From Gossypium raimondii (Eukaryota > Streptophyta > Magnoliopsida > Malvales > Malvaceae), in the NCBI RefSeq assembly GCF_025698545.1, contig NC_068567.1, positions 3,224,001-3,288,000 on the forward strand: DNA of 64,000 bases. Direction: 5' to 3'. The notes below the pieces were generated by a model. The model saw only the letters and a list, made by a program, of their open reading frames with translations. It was not told where the DNA came from and did not search any database. The position numbers and the translations under genes were made by a program. Shown piece after piece: positions 1-11,514 of this stretch (positions within the stretch are counted from its first letter, which is position 1; the number at the start of each line of letters is the position of its first letter).

Positions 1-313
1 ATATGCCAAATTTGCATGCCCCAACACCAACATCTAACGAAACACTTGAAATATTAACTCAATTTCATTATGGGTTTTAATTATATCTGTGTATTTTTAT
101 ACAATATCTAAAATTACTCTTAGTCTCTCCTCAACTCATAAATAAGAGAATAATGCTCTTCAATACACTTGAACCCATGTCCTCCTACATCGGCAATAAT
201 ACTAATGCTAATCGAGCTAAGATTAAATCGACTTTTTAATCTCTTTTTTTAGTGTTCTTCATATTTACATTTTGACATATTCGTGTATTAGTATCATGTA
301 ATCTTATTGTATG
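1..313. other. intergenic, no gene seen
   Basis: A/T-rich sequence with no open frame of note, no RNA gene and no repeat structure that I can recognise. Confidence 0.5.
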
Positions 314-747
314 TTGCTATTAGTTCCTATACATTACGAAAATTTAGTCTCTATATTTTAAATTTGGTCATTTTTAGTCTATGTACTTTTTGAATTGGTT
401 AATTTTTATCCTTCTACTTTTCAAATTTTAATAATGCGTACAATTGTAGATTTAGTCTACATTCTTCAATTTTAGTCTTGATGCAGATAACATGCGTCAA
501 TCCATTAATTGGATTTTTAGCGAGTAATATGTGAAAATAACAAGTTGACATGGCATTACACATGGAATAATATGTTTGTTGCATCAGATTTTGAAAATAG
601 CATAACTTAACTCAATGAATTTAACAATTATTTGTCAGGTGAAGACCGAAATTATAAAATTCAGAAAATACATGGACTAGAAAAGAATCAAACTAAAATA
701 CAATAATTAACTCCACAACATTCCTAAAGTATAAGTACTAATAGCAA
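314..747. mobile_element. probable small inverted-repeat element (MITE-like)
   Basis: TTGCTATTAG at 314 is mirrored by CTAATAGCAA ending at 747. The mirror continues imperfectly inward: TTCCTATACATT on the left against the complement of AAAGTATAAGTAC on the right, then matching TTTAGTC/GTCCATGTA-type stretches. There is no coding capacity. No target duplication is evident, so the ends are approximate and the superfamily is undetermined (Mutator-like is possible from the diffuse TIRs). Confidence 0.4.
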
Positions 748-912
748 AACTTAACCTAAATTAATAAATTTGCTTGAAGCTTGGTTCAATTAATCAACTT
801 CTTTTCTAAAAAGATGGTGAAGAATAAAATCTTTAATGGGCGAACAAGCCACTTGTCGCCTTCCTTGCCTTGGCTTGTAAACTCTACACTTCTCTCCGCT
901 AGGGGCTGCTTT

Positions 913-918
913 TATATA
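913..918 (+). promoter_or_regulatory. TATA box of the X8-domain gene
   Basis: TATATA within CTTTTATATATG, about 125 bp upstream of the chosen ATG at 1044. This is a normal TATA-to-start spacing for a plant gene with a short leader. Confidence 0.5.
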
Positions 919-1043
919 TGTCTCTTTGCCAGTCTTCTACTCTTTCGGTAATTTTTGGTAGTGACTCGGAATTTGAACCAAGTTAAAACTGCTTTGTTTT
1001 CAGGCTTTTTATTTTGTCATTTGGCATTGCTGAAAACTGAGTT

Positions 1044-2673
1044 ATGGGAAGCAAGATTTGCATGCTCCTTCTCTATTCAACAATGGCGGCCACTCTGTTA
1101 ACACATTGCGGTAACCTCAGTTTTGTTACATTATAGATTATATTAGATTTGATTCTTTGCTTCTTTTTTCTTTTTTTGTCTCATACCCCTTTAATATCCG
1201 ATAGATATATTGAGTTCTAACTAAATCGAAAATCAATAGGAGCAAAATTCTATAGTGTTTGTTAGTGTTATACATTGTTGCATTTAACTTCATGTTAACT
1301 TTTACGTATTTTTGGTAATTAAGCATTGGTCTCACAATATTTTTAGTATATTTAGAACTTAAAATCCAATCTTGTTATCATAATTAAAATTTCTTTTGTT
1401 AAATTTAAATTCATAATCATCAAGGACATAGTCGGGGCAGGGGCAGCCCCTTAGCCAAATGGATAAATTATTCTTTAGCTCATCCTAAAATTTAAGAGCT
1501 TCTATTTAGTCCTTTAACCTTTGATAAAATGAGAAATTTGAAAACTTAGCCCTGTTCAAAAGTTAATAATTTAATTTAAGCCTTTTCAAATGTAAATTTT
1601 AGCTTTGTCCCTCAAATTTTATAATTTTATTTCGGTTCCTCAAAACAAAATTTTTGTCTTCACCCTTGATATTAACGTTGTTTTTTTGTTAAATAGCTAC
1701 AAAGTATTCTTTTTATTTCAAAAATGGTATTGGCAAATGAACCTCAACTTTGAAATATGAAAAGTAGAGAGACTAAATTCTTAAAAATAAAAATAGAAGG
1801 ACTAAATCTCGAACGTACAAAGAGAGCTATGAACTTTGGAGCATATTTTAACCTTAAACAATAAAATTTATATTTCTAAATGGAAAAATGTGATGTTGAT
1901 TAATTGTGAATCCCATTGTTTTTTTTTTTGGAGCAGATGCAAGAACATCAATGGGAATGATGAAAGATCCGAAACATGGAAGAAGTTCAGTCATAAAGCA
2001 CACAAACAAATTGCAGCTAATGAGTAAACTTATGAGTTTAGTGATGGAACAACCAACTGATAATTCCAATACTCAACCTTATGGTGTGAGTTCACCATTT
2101 TCTTTGCCACCTTTTGATTCTCTCCCTCCTCTAAATTCTCCTCCGTACTTTCCCCCTCCACCGAGCTTATCCGGGACAGTTCTGAGCCCGAACCCACCAG
2201 GAGTACTTCCAAGCCCACCACAAACAATACCGACACCAATGAGCCCATCGGGGCCCATTTTGAGCCCACCATCTCCAATAGAGTCTAATCCAAGTCCAAC
2301 AGTGTTTTTTCCACCCATTGTCTATCCTCCACCAACGGTTCCACCACCTCCGAACATGGCTCCAACCACAGCCTTGTGGTGCGTAGCTAAGCCCTCGGTG
2401 CCTGACCCAATCATTCAAGAAGCTATGAATTATGCCTGTGCGGCTGGAGCAGATTGTGATTCGATTCAGCCTAGTGGGTCGTGCTTTCAGCCTGATAGCT
2501 TGTTTGCACATGCTTCCTATGCCTTCAATAGTTATTGGCAAAAATCTAAGCTTGATGGTGGTTCATGTGAATTTGGAGGCACTGCCATACTTGTCGCTAT
2601 TGATCCAAGTCAGTTTCTTACTTCAAATTCGAGTTTCAAACTTGCAATTAGAGTTGTTTACGGGTTGAGATAA
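1044..2673 (+). CDS. secreted proline-rich X8-domain (callose-binding type) protein
   Basis: Two exons, 1044-1110 and 1937-2673, joined by a GT-AG intron (1111-1936). The join makes codon GAT and gives 267 residues. Residues 1-22 form a signal peptide (MGSKICMLLLYS...). After a short basic stretch comes a ~90-residue Pro/Ser-rich linker of SPPSP/PPPP type, then a C-terminal X8 domain of ~100 residues. The X8 domain starts at LWCVAKPSVPD and has the conserved cysteines (ACAAGADCDSIQ, SCFQPDS, GGSCEFGGTA) and the HASYAFNSYWQ core. X8 domains bind beta-1,3-glucan (callose); known family members are plasmodesmal callose-binding proteins and the C-terminal modules of GH17 glucanases. No GH17 catalytic domain is present. 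The protein ends at VVYGLR with no hydrophobic GPI-signal tail, so it is probably a soluble wall protein. AATAAA lies at 2680-2685. The family call is firm; the exact role is inferred. Confidence 0.88.
1425..1690. repeat. dispersed repeat inside the X8-gene intron
   Basis: The intron carries a stretch with GGGGCAGGGGCAGCCCC followed by repeated TTTAGTCC/TTTTAGCTTTGTCC blocks. A similar block occurs at about 24145-24370 (GGCTCTGATCCCCCTAAAATGG then ATTTAGGCTC). This is probably an old non-autonomous element; its borders are not defined. Confidence 0.3.
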
Positions 2674-3823
2674 TTTATTAATAAAGTCAAAGTAATAATT
2701 TTTCAAAATTCATCAAAATTTTCTTTCATTTAACTACATGATTCCCCTCTACAATAAAAAATTAATTCTTATTATATATTTTAATATTTATATTATTACT
2801 GATATTTATATAGTTTTACAAATTAAATGAAACCCATATTGCATATTCTTTTTCACACATATATGTATTATTTATTTTTAATATCATTATTTTCTTTTAT
2901 CTCATGAAATTTCAATTGCTTGAAATCTTCCATGTAATCATATTAACTAATTCTCCTTGGTTTTTTTTTTTTGGGTGTGCCAAGCAGGCTATAATGGCTG
3001 CCATTTTGAGTATCAATATTGATTGGTGGAAGATACATGCCCTTCTAATGGCAGCTAAGCTAGAAGATTGATCTCTCTTTCCCTCTTCATTTTTTCTTTT
3101 CTTTTCCCTCAAATAAACAATATATATTTTCCCTCATGTTCCCATCACCCAAACATAAATTTTGTAAAGCTTAACTATAAAAAGGTCCTTCAAATTAATC
3201 TATTTTTAAACTATATTATTATAGTTAAATTAGTCTTTTGTTGTTTTATTGTAGTCAAATGATTTTTTTCCAAACAAAATAAGCATTAAGACTTGTTTAA
3301 GTATAATAAAAGTATATAAATTTAAGTATATAAAATCATAAAGTTTATTTTAAAAAATAAAATAAAATTTCAATATTTTGGGGTATAATTATATAGTTTT
3401 TGCCTTTGGAAAATTTTCTTTCGTAAATGAGATCCTATTTGTTGTAAACTCTTAGAAATATACATAAATAATGAATAAAAGGGGATTACAATGATTTATT
3501 TGCTTGTGTATTAGTTTGTGTGCTATATTTTGTTATCCTTTCACTTGAATTTAAGACTATTTTTTATATAATTACATATATGAGGAGGTTGAGTTGGAGA
3601 GAAAAAATTATTGTGGGTCGATTTTTGAAAAATAAAAAATTTAAAAATTTGTATAAACTAATATGTAATATTAGTAGTTGATAAGTTAATGTCTAATATG
3701 ATTAGATGTAATATTATCATATAAACATTTTATGAAAATTCGTTGCATACCATTTCCATCTCTTGCTTTGGAAGAAAATTTGAATTTGCAATTTTTGCTC
3801 ATAGTTGTTGTCATGAAATATAG
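2674..3823. other. intergenic, no gene seen
   Basis: 3' flank of the X8 gene, very A/T-rich after 3100. There is no supported gene. A short inverted repeat (GCTGCCATT near 2998, AATGGCAGC near 3046) was noted but is too weak to call an RNA gene. Confidence 0.5.
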
Positions 3824-4365
3824 TGTTGGGAATCGGTCCGTAGAAGTAACGGACAAGTAAAATAGAGGAGATTGAACACAAATTTTACGTAGAAAACTTC
3901 TTCGAAGAGAATAAAAATCACGGGTAAAAGATGTATCACTTAATAAGAAAATAAACGAAAAGTATAATATGGAGAAAGTAACCTAAATGAGCAAAATCCA
4001 AAACTTGAATACAAAGTTATCTCAACAACTCTCTCCAAAACTTTCCATCAAATCTCACGTAAGAGATATTCTGTCAACCTTCTAAATAGGGTTAATATTA
4101 AAGTCCTAATATGACTAAAATATTCCTAAACTAAACAGAGTTTAATTGAGAAAAGATAACAGAGTTTAATTGGTTGAAGAAACCTGGTGTTTGTGGGAAA
4201 CACGTCACGACGTCGTCTCTACTTCGTTGTTTCAATGTTGTCACATTGTCCTGACGCTCCTCATTGTGACGTCAGGTTTGTTTTGGGCCTTATTTGGTTT
4301 GTTGTTCGTCATTCGTCTTTCTAAGTGTCTGCAAAGAGTCCGATAGATACAAGGCACACCCCACA
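3824..4365 (-). mobile_element. solo LTR, 542 bp, with TATAG target duplication
   Basis: Begins TGTTGGGAATCGG and ends GGCACACCCCACA, i.e. TG...CA. It is flanked by a perfect 5-bp direct repeat TATAG (3819-3823 and 4366-4370), which is diagnostic of integration. There is no internal coding sequence, so this is a solo LTR left by recombination. It is related to the LTR at 22444-22970, where a primer-binding site next to the TGTTGGGG end sets the orientation as minus. The interior carries GACGTCG-rich segments also seen near 38500 and 45150. Confidence 0.85.
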
Positions 4366-4370
4366 TATAG

Positions 4371-5276
4371 TATGCTAAACACAAGATAAACACTAACACA
4401 AAATTCATAATAATTACATCAGCAACAATAATTTCTCAACCAAAAAAAAAACTAAATTTCCATTAATTTCTTAGCTATTTCTTGATTTTCAATCAAGATT
4501 TCGATCAAAACCGAAAGCTTATTTCGTTTCAATCTCTAAAAACAACTTGAATGGCTGATCATGTTGGGAGCAGAAGAAGAAAAGACGAATGAAAAATTAA
4601 GAAAAATAAAATTGAAAAACTGAATTCATTAATTATTTTTTAATTAATAAATATTAAAAGGAAATTGAAAAATAATTTAAATTAAATATTTTTTTCTTTT
4701 TTAATACACATGGCGCAATATTAGTGGTTCATTAATACAATTGGCACCATCCAATCAGATAAGATAAAAATTTTAATGGTAGGTACATAAAAAAAAATTA
4801 TTTTAACTTACCATTTTTAAAGTCAGAGCCATTCCTACTTTATTCAACACAACAAAATCATTCAATTGTTTGGTTTGCTTAAAACCTATTCCATTGAATA
4901 GCCATTACAACCTCATTACTTAAAAACACTGAATAGCAATTCAGTGTCATCTCTAATGAATGGCTATTCAATGATTCCAGGAATATACAAAATTATTTTT
5001 CTTCATTTTCTACCCATCTCACATCCTACTGAAATTCCCATCTGAAATTTTTTTTCAACAAATCTCAGAAAAATATTTTATTCATTCTTGATTTGAATAA
5101 AAAATATAATTGTGTTATTCATTTAAATATTTTTAAAATTTTAATTAATGTCCATCACATGACATACTAAGAGGTTACCACATGTTACCATCGGATTAGT
5201 TTTCAGTGTCATGTCAATAAAAAATAACAATCTTAATGTGGAAGTACCAATTTGGGTGATGGAAGACAAATTGAAA
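4371..5276. other. intergenic, no gene seen
   Basis: A/T-rich; contains only the short nested inverted repeat described separately at 4893-4972. Confidence 0.5.
4893..4972. repeat. nested inverted repeat (hairpin-forming)
   Basis: ATTGAATAGCCATT at 4893-4906 is the exact reverse complement of AATGGCTATTCAAT at 4959-4972. Inside it, CACTGAAT and ATTCAGTG (4928-4947) form a second perfect hairpin. This is most likely a MITE remnant with one element or hairpin inside another. Confidence 0.5.
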
Positions 5277-5425
5277 GGTGGGTTTGGATGGGCGGTGAGA
5301 TGCGGTGCAGTGCATTTAATTTACTTTTTGTCTCACGTTATAGTATCGCTACAATATCTAATTTTACCATCACCGTTATTTTTACACTAATCATATATAA
5401 ACACAACACACATCTAAACCTGCTC
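5277..5425 (+). mobile_element. MITE copy 1 (GGTGGGTTTGGATGGGCGG family)
   Basis: First of three ~150-bp copies in the window. They share a GGTTTGGATGG start, a central TTTTTGTCTCACG...TATCGCTACAATATCTAAT block and a TTTTTACACTAATC...ACAC end. The two ends are roughly inverted copies. No target duplication is clear for this copy. Confidence 0.7.
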
Positions 5426-5533
5426 TAAGTATCAACTTGATCTACAAGAAATTCAGATACCACTAAAGTATTTTTTAAGAAGTTAAGGGAAAAAGATTTA
5501 AACAATAACTCGAGGCATCGTCATGAAGACCAA

Positions 5534-5677
5534 GGGTGGGTTTGGATGGGCGATTGGGTGCGGTGCATTTAGCTTACTTTTTGTCTCACGCTACAGTATC
5601 GCTACAATATCTAATCTCACCGCCACAGCTATTTTTACACTAATCGCAGGTAAACACACCGCTATTCAAACTCACCC
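5534..5677 (+). mobile_element. MITE copy 2, next to the DUF7794-type gene promoter
   Basis: Same family as 5277-5425. The terminal inverted repeats are clearest here: GGGTGGGTTTGGATGGGCG at the start against a CAAACTCACCC end. Flanking CAA on both sides (5531-5533, 5678-5680) fits a 3-bp target duplication as made by PIF/Harbinger-type elements. It ends about 210 bp before the ATG at 5887. Confidence 0.7.
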
Positions 5678-5886
5678 CAAGTCATCTCTAGACCTCTAAA
5701 TGCCCGAGAAAAGCCTCGCCGCTCATCCCAATATAATAATGACACCGGTTTATCTCCTAAAACAAACGGCGTCGCTTTGAACGATTAAAGAGAAAAAAAA
5801 ACACTCCCTTTGAGCTCGTCTTCTTCGTTTCATCCTCTGATCGCGAAACACTCTTTTTCACTCTCTCAACAATCTATCCTCTTATA

Positions 5887-8800
5887 ATGAAGATTTTCCA
5901 TCTTTTCCTAATTTCCTTACTTCTCTTCTCATTTTCTAAGGTTTTCTCTATTTTTTCTTTCGCTCGCAATTTTTTCCGCTCACAATTTTGATCTCATAGT
6001 AATAAATTCTTTTTAATTGATTTGAATTTTTTCTTTTGCTGATTTGTTGCCGTAGGCTGAATCTAATGGATCCGTTTTCTTCATTGATAGTTCAACTCAT
6101 CAATTCCTTCGCGCACAATCCACCAACGATCTCGCACAGGTTTTTAAAAACGTTTCCCTCTAATTCAATTCATTAATTTGTAATTTTATGGTGAATTTTA
6201 AGTATCAAGGGGATTATGGATGGTTTTGGTTAATTTGACCAGAAATTTTTTAAATTTGTATAGAATCTTCTGTCTTAATACTATGTATAACATCTTTTTT
6301 GTTTTTGTTATTATTATTTTCTGAATTAGTTAATACTAAAGATTGTACTGATAACTTTTTAACAGTCGGAGTCAATACTATTACCGGAAGTTGGTGCAGC
6401 CGTATCAGTCTTGCTTGGTGTTGCCCCAACTGTAACGCTTTCAGCTTCTGGTTCATCTAAGGTCACTCTTTTAGTTATCAGTTCCGGATAGTTCTTTTTT
6501 AATATTCCATATATATGTGTGTTTATATATTGTAGAAGACTTGGTTCAAAGATATTCATGCTTTTTGCAGCTGAATGAGGTTCTCATTCCTAATCCATTT
6601 GATAGACCTCGCGCTGTTTTTATTTTTGAAGTCGGAGGAATTGATGGTACCTTCACTTTTTCCCGTATATTTTTCTCTTTTTTCTTATTAATTCTTCCTC
6701 TACTCCCTCCTCTGCTTTTTGATTAAACGAATGCTCTTTTGTCTTCAGATCCTCTTGTTGTCGAACCCAAGAATGCTCTCTTCAGCAAAGCCTTGAAGAA
6801 TAGTGTTGATCTTGGTTCAAGTAAAGCGGACATATTGTTTCCAGGTGTTTCACCTTTTGTTAAGATGTAAAACTAGCAGATTGTAATCACAACTTTTGTT
6901 GCGTTTTATATTTCTTCTCTAGTGTATCTGTTCATTAGCAGTTCATTATATTGATTTTCTTGCAGATGAGGAGGACTTATCCATGATTTCTTTGGACCAC
7001 CCTCTAGGGGACTACTGTGAAGAAGAGATCAATGAATTTGTTAGTTTTTTATTCTAGGCTCTATTTGATATTTGTGTTGTTTTTCTTCCAGGTTGTTTTT
7101 TTATACACATGTGACAGTGGTTTTATATCTATGTGTAGGCATCTTGGTTGGGTGGATCATATGCTACTGATGTTACAAAACCCTTGGATGGAGTATTGAC
7201 TATTCCCTTGGCAAATGGTGATAACATGAATCTTCATATGTCAAAGGTTTATGAATTGTTTTTGACTGATACTGTTATACCACTATTGGTAGTATTTTGT
7301 CTTGAATTGTTATTTACATCATTGAGAGCTTTAGGTTTTGATTGTTTGCAGAAAGTGCACAGGGAATTTGCATCAAAACTGTTTGCTCTGTACCGCAATA
7401 TAAGGAAAGCAATGGAGAGGCATGAAGATTTGTCACAGACTTTGCGTAGACCGGCTGAGTTAATAATGGGTTCATTTTATGGAATTAAGGTACTAAACCT
7501 ACACACTTAATTTGGATTTGACAAATACTAACTATTATTATTTTGTTTCTATTGATTAATGTCTTGCCTGAAAATATATTGGTGGCTGTTTCGAGTAGAT
7601 TTTTTCAGCCCACTTTCCATGTGTAAAATTCGTTAATCCATTGATGAGGAAGAGAAGGCAGTTCTTTTAGGTTAAAACTGATATGTAACTACCCTCTGAC
7701 ACGTTAACTCATGTTAATGGCATTCTTACCTGCCATGATTGCTTGACTTTGCTTAACTTTGCTTAACTTACATTATTAGATTAGCTATAACCTTTCTATA
7801 TGTCTATATAGTTATGTATTTTCATGCATTGTTAATGTCTGTACTGCCTTTGTTTTTCTTTGCTTCTTAATCAGTTACTTCCTTGCAAATCCTTCTAATT
7901 TTTCCAAAAAATAAAATTCTTTGTTTGTGCAGCATGACACTGATGGTTTTGATAAACAAGGAATGAGGCTTCTGCTTGCGACACTTAACAGGATATTTGA
8001 TTCATTGCAGACAACTTATGAAGGTTGGTATTATGTTTAAGACTCTGTTGTTGTTGGAAAAAGACCTTCATTTTACTAAATTAAGAGTAATATGCAGCTA
8101 TTCCAGTTTGTGTCCCTTATTTACATGCTTTCTGTATACAAATGCCAAGGACACTGTGACACACTGAAACTTCTTATAAAGAAAGCATATATACATATGT
8201 TGCAACAATGAAACTGAACATGCCAATGTGGAAGTCTGTATGCATTTTTGCTGATGACAGTATTCTCAAAACTTGTGGTGAATGCCCATCTCCTGAGTTG
8301 TTGAAAGCATTCGTCTTTCTATCACCATTCTTCTCAATCCTGGCTTCCAGTTTATTTAATGAATCTAAACGATGATTGGGCAGGTCATATTGTGGGGGTT
8401 ATTCTCTTTAATGGGGTACCTCAACCAGAATCCAAAACATTGATGAACATGATGTACACCTCTCGTCCATCTCCGCGCTGGTTGGAAGAAACAAAAAGCT
8501 CTCTTAATACCACTCTTGCAGCACAAATGCTGGTTAGAAGGACCCTTGCTTGGATAACTGGAGTTGTTCTTCTCATTGCAACTCTCTTGGGGTTAAGATC
8601 CATTTTATATATTCATTAAGTTGGATGCCAAACACTATGTGGTACAACTTCTAGCGTGCTTTTTTAGCATTAACTGTAATATTGAAGTTCGGTGAAATTT
8701 TTAGAATCCCATGGCATAAGACCAAACAACCCTTAACCTTTGGAGGAACATTGAGATTTCCTCTATCCCAGTTTTTCCAGCAATAGAAAATGTTAGACAA

Positions 8801-9415
8801 AGTTTTGTCTGGATTTACACATTTACTTTTTATTTTTTCCCCTCGGAGTTGTCTCTATCAAATATCCTTTTCATCCTTCCAATATCCGGAAAGCATTGCA
8901 TGCATTACTGAACTTTGTATTCTTTTGTCTGAAGCACCAACCAAAGAGTAGGATTTTCCTTTTCCCTTAAAATATGTATCGATTTGATGGATTCTGGTTT
9001 TCATTGTTTCTTTGGACTCTGATTTTAAAAAAAGATCTTAGGACTTGGTGGGTTGGAAGACTGATTGCCAACAAGATGGTAGTATCCAAGAGAAAGCAAC
9101 AGAGCGCTTTCGGAGAAGATTCAAAAAAATAAAAATAAAAACTCTCTAGATCATCAGTGGTGACGATTATGGTCTATGTTCTCATTGTTCAAGAAATTCA
9201 CATTATCTATTCTGTTGACTGATTTAGGAGTTCTCATGAAACTGTACTTTACATTATTGTCTGTGGCTGTAAGACTGTTTACTCAATCGATTATCTTTTC
9301 TTGTTCATAAACATGACATTAATAGGTGTTTTCTTTACCACTGCAGGTTTACTTCCTTCTCAATATGCCACTGACGAGAGACACACTTTTGTACTCAAAT
9401 GTCAAGCTAGACTAA
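5887..9415 (+). CDS. type I membrane protein, plant DUF7794 kind (possible V-ATPase accessory-like)
   Basis: Eleven exons, all internal junctions GT-AG: 5887-5940, 6056-6139, 6366-6461, 6571-6646, 6749-6844, 6966-7039, 7139-7246, 7352-7489, 7933-8023, 8384-8591, and a last exon 9347-9415. The protein is about 364 residues: signal peptide (MKIFHLFLISLLLFSFS), a long lumenal domain (ESNGSVFFIDSS..., VAPTVTLSASGSSK, ASWLGGSY), one membrane segment near the end (ITGVVLLIATLLG) and a short cytosolic tail ending DTLLYSNVKLD. I recognise it as the conserved plant family annotated DUF7794/type I membrane protein; its function is unproven. Oddity: the only donor after exon 10 (GG|GTTAAG) puts the last exon one base out of frame for the expected tail. 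Read unspliced, translation stops at 8617-8619 (350 residues); spliced as written, it stops at 9372-9374. A five-G run instead of four would restore the family tail. Confidence 0.72.
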
Positions 9416-10308
9416 AGCTGATATAAGGCAAAGTACAATGAACTTTTGAATTCTCAGAAGCGGCCTGGTATGATTTATCTTTTAATAGAGGGAAATTTTA
9501 GGGATATCTTATCATCTATAAACCTGTTTCATTCATTGGTTATTCAATGATGTTTGGTTAAACTAGCTACCCAAAAAGCTGCATCAGTACAAATTGGGCC
9601 ATATGGGATACCATTTGGCTAAGGGAGTGCCATTGAGAGAGAGTAAGATTGAACCACTTAGGTTATGCCTTATCCATTTGATTTTTAGAAGATTGCACCT
9701 TTACGTACTAAGTTGTTAATGTTATGTTATGTTTTTTTTAATTCGTTAATAATAATGTAATTTGAAATTCCATGTAATAAAATTGCTCATCAATAAGGAA
9801 CATTGTTGTACAATCTATACAATTATATATTAACAGAGTTTCATTTAAGAAGTTGAGTGATATTCAGGGTTAGAAGTAGTCATTTCAAAGAAATAAAAAT
9901 AAGATTTGTTAAGGATTTTTGTTTTGGTATGTTTAATAATATTTCCTATTTTCACATTTTTATACATGCTTGGATGGGGTAAAATCAATTCATTTGGATG
10001 TTCAAGGGGTTGTTTTTCAAGTTTGGAATATTAACCAATTTGTAATGTATTTTTGGATAGGATTTGGACATTTTTGAGTTGAGTTGTCTACTTACGGATC
10101 GATTTTGTCTTTTAGCTTTCCAATGTATTTTGAAATGTGTCATATCAAGTTCGAGAGTTTTAAGTTATCATAATTTTATTTGAGCATGTGCAAGCAAAAT
10201 TCTTTTGTAGAGTGCTTGGATATGAGAATTATGAGTTTTGAAGCTCTACATCAATTTTGGAATAAGTTTGAACTTTAATTTATGATATTTTAAGAGTTCA
10301 ATTATTTA
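9416..10308. other. intergenic, no gene seen
   Basis: 3' flank of the preceding gene and A/T-rich spacer. No coding, RNA or repeat feature supported. Confidence 0.5.
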
Positions 10309-10317
10309 TTTTAATTA

Positions 10318-11505
10318 GAGATAATGTCATATTTGGTACTTATATTTTTATAAAATATTCAATGTGGTACTTGTGTTTTGAAAATGTTCATGTGATATTA
10401 ATTTATGTATTATTTGGTGTCTATTTTAGTAAAATGTCTAATGTAGTACTTATACTTTGAAAATATTCAATGTGGTGTTTGAACTATCAATTTGTGTATT
10501 ATTACAATTAACTACCTTAAGAAATGCTAAATCAACCAATAAAAATTTGACATATGGATTTTTTCCCAAATCATCAATTCCACATTAATAATATAAAATT
10601 AAATAAAACCAAAAAAAATGGAATTAAATTAAATGAAAACAAATAACTAAACCTAAACAGCATGAGTTTAACCTAAAAAACATCAATACCATTGCTTGGG
10701 AGTTTTCTTCAAGGAGATTTGAAGAGCAAAGTAGTTATAGATTTGAGCTTGTAATTTTAATTTAAAATTTCTCTAATTTTTAAAACCCTAAAATTTTTCA
10801 AAATTTGTACACTTAATATATTAGCTTGAATGGAAGGTTGAATAACTTGATTTTGATTATCATGATATTCTCCAAATTTTGCTTTTGAAATGTTTGGATT
10901 TATCTCAAACTGAGAAGGTGAAGTTTTGAAAGAAAATTTGGTGAAAATCAAGATAAAAATTTTGCAATTAGAATTCCATACGGAGGAAACTTGATTTCAA
11001 ATGGGTAACTCTTGAAGAATATGATTTTAATATTTACTTTAATGGAGAATATGATATTTTTGCTTATGTAAGTTTAGTATTTACTTTTTATTCCTATATG
11101 TGATTTAGTTTAGTTATTTTTACAAAAACTTAACTTAGTTTAATCCTTTTGTTTTATACCGTTTTCAAACAATGATATATTATTTATGTGGAATTGATGT
11201 TTTTGGAAAAAAAATTTTCCACATATTAAATTTTATTTGATTGGTTTAGCATTCACTAACAATGTTAACTCCAAGTACCACAATAATACGAAATTAATAG
11301 TTTAAGTATTACATTAGATTTTTCAAAGTAAAGATACCACATTGGACATTTTCAAAATATAGGTACCACATTAGACATTTTATAAAAGTATAGGTACCAA
11401 ATAATACATAAATTGATAGTTCAAGCACCCCATTGGACATTTTCAAAGTAGAAGTACCACATGGGATATTTTATAAAAGTGCAAGTACGAAATGTAACAT
11501 TTTCC
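10318..11505. mobile_element. non-autonomous Mutator-like element with ~300-bp TIRs
   Basis: Flanked by a perfect 9-bp direct repeat TTTTAATTA (10309-10317 and 11506-11514), the duplication length typical of Mutator-like elements. The terminal inverted repeats are long. The left arm starts GAGATAATGTCATATTTGG; the right arm in reverse starts GGAAAATGTTACATTTCG. Matching continues inward through TACCACATTGGACATT-type blocks to about 10605 and 11175. The ~570-bp interior has no long open frame and no transposase. It might hold captured host sequence (Pack-MULE style), which only a search could tell. Confidence 0.85.
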
Positions 11506-11514
11506 TTTTAATTA

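Noticed and set aside
2981..3060. Possible miRNA hairpin 3' of the X8 gene
   Set aside because: Only ~9 paired bases with a ~40-nt loop and no match to any miRNA I know.
7052..7091. An extra small exon (GCTCTATTTGATATT...) in the DUF7794-type gene
   Set aside because: Joining 7039 directly to 7139 keeps phase and gives a continuous family-like sequence (INEF-ASWLGGSY), whereas the extra piece adds hydrophobic residues without support.
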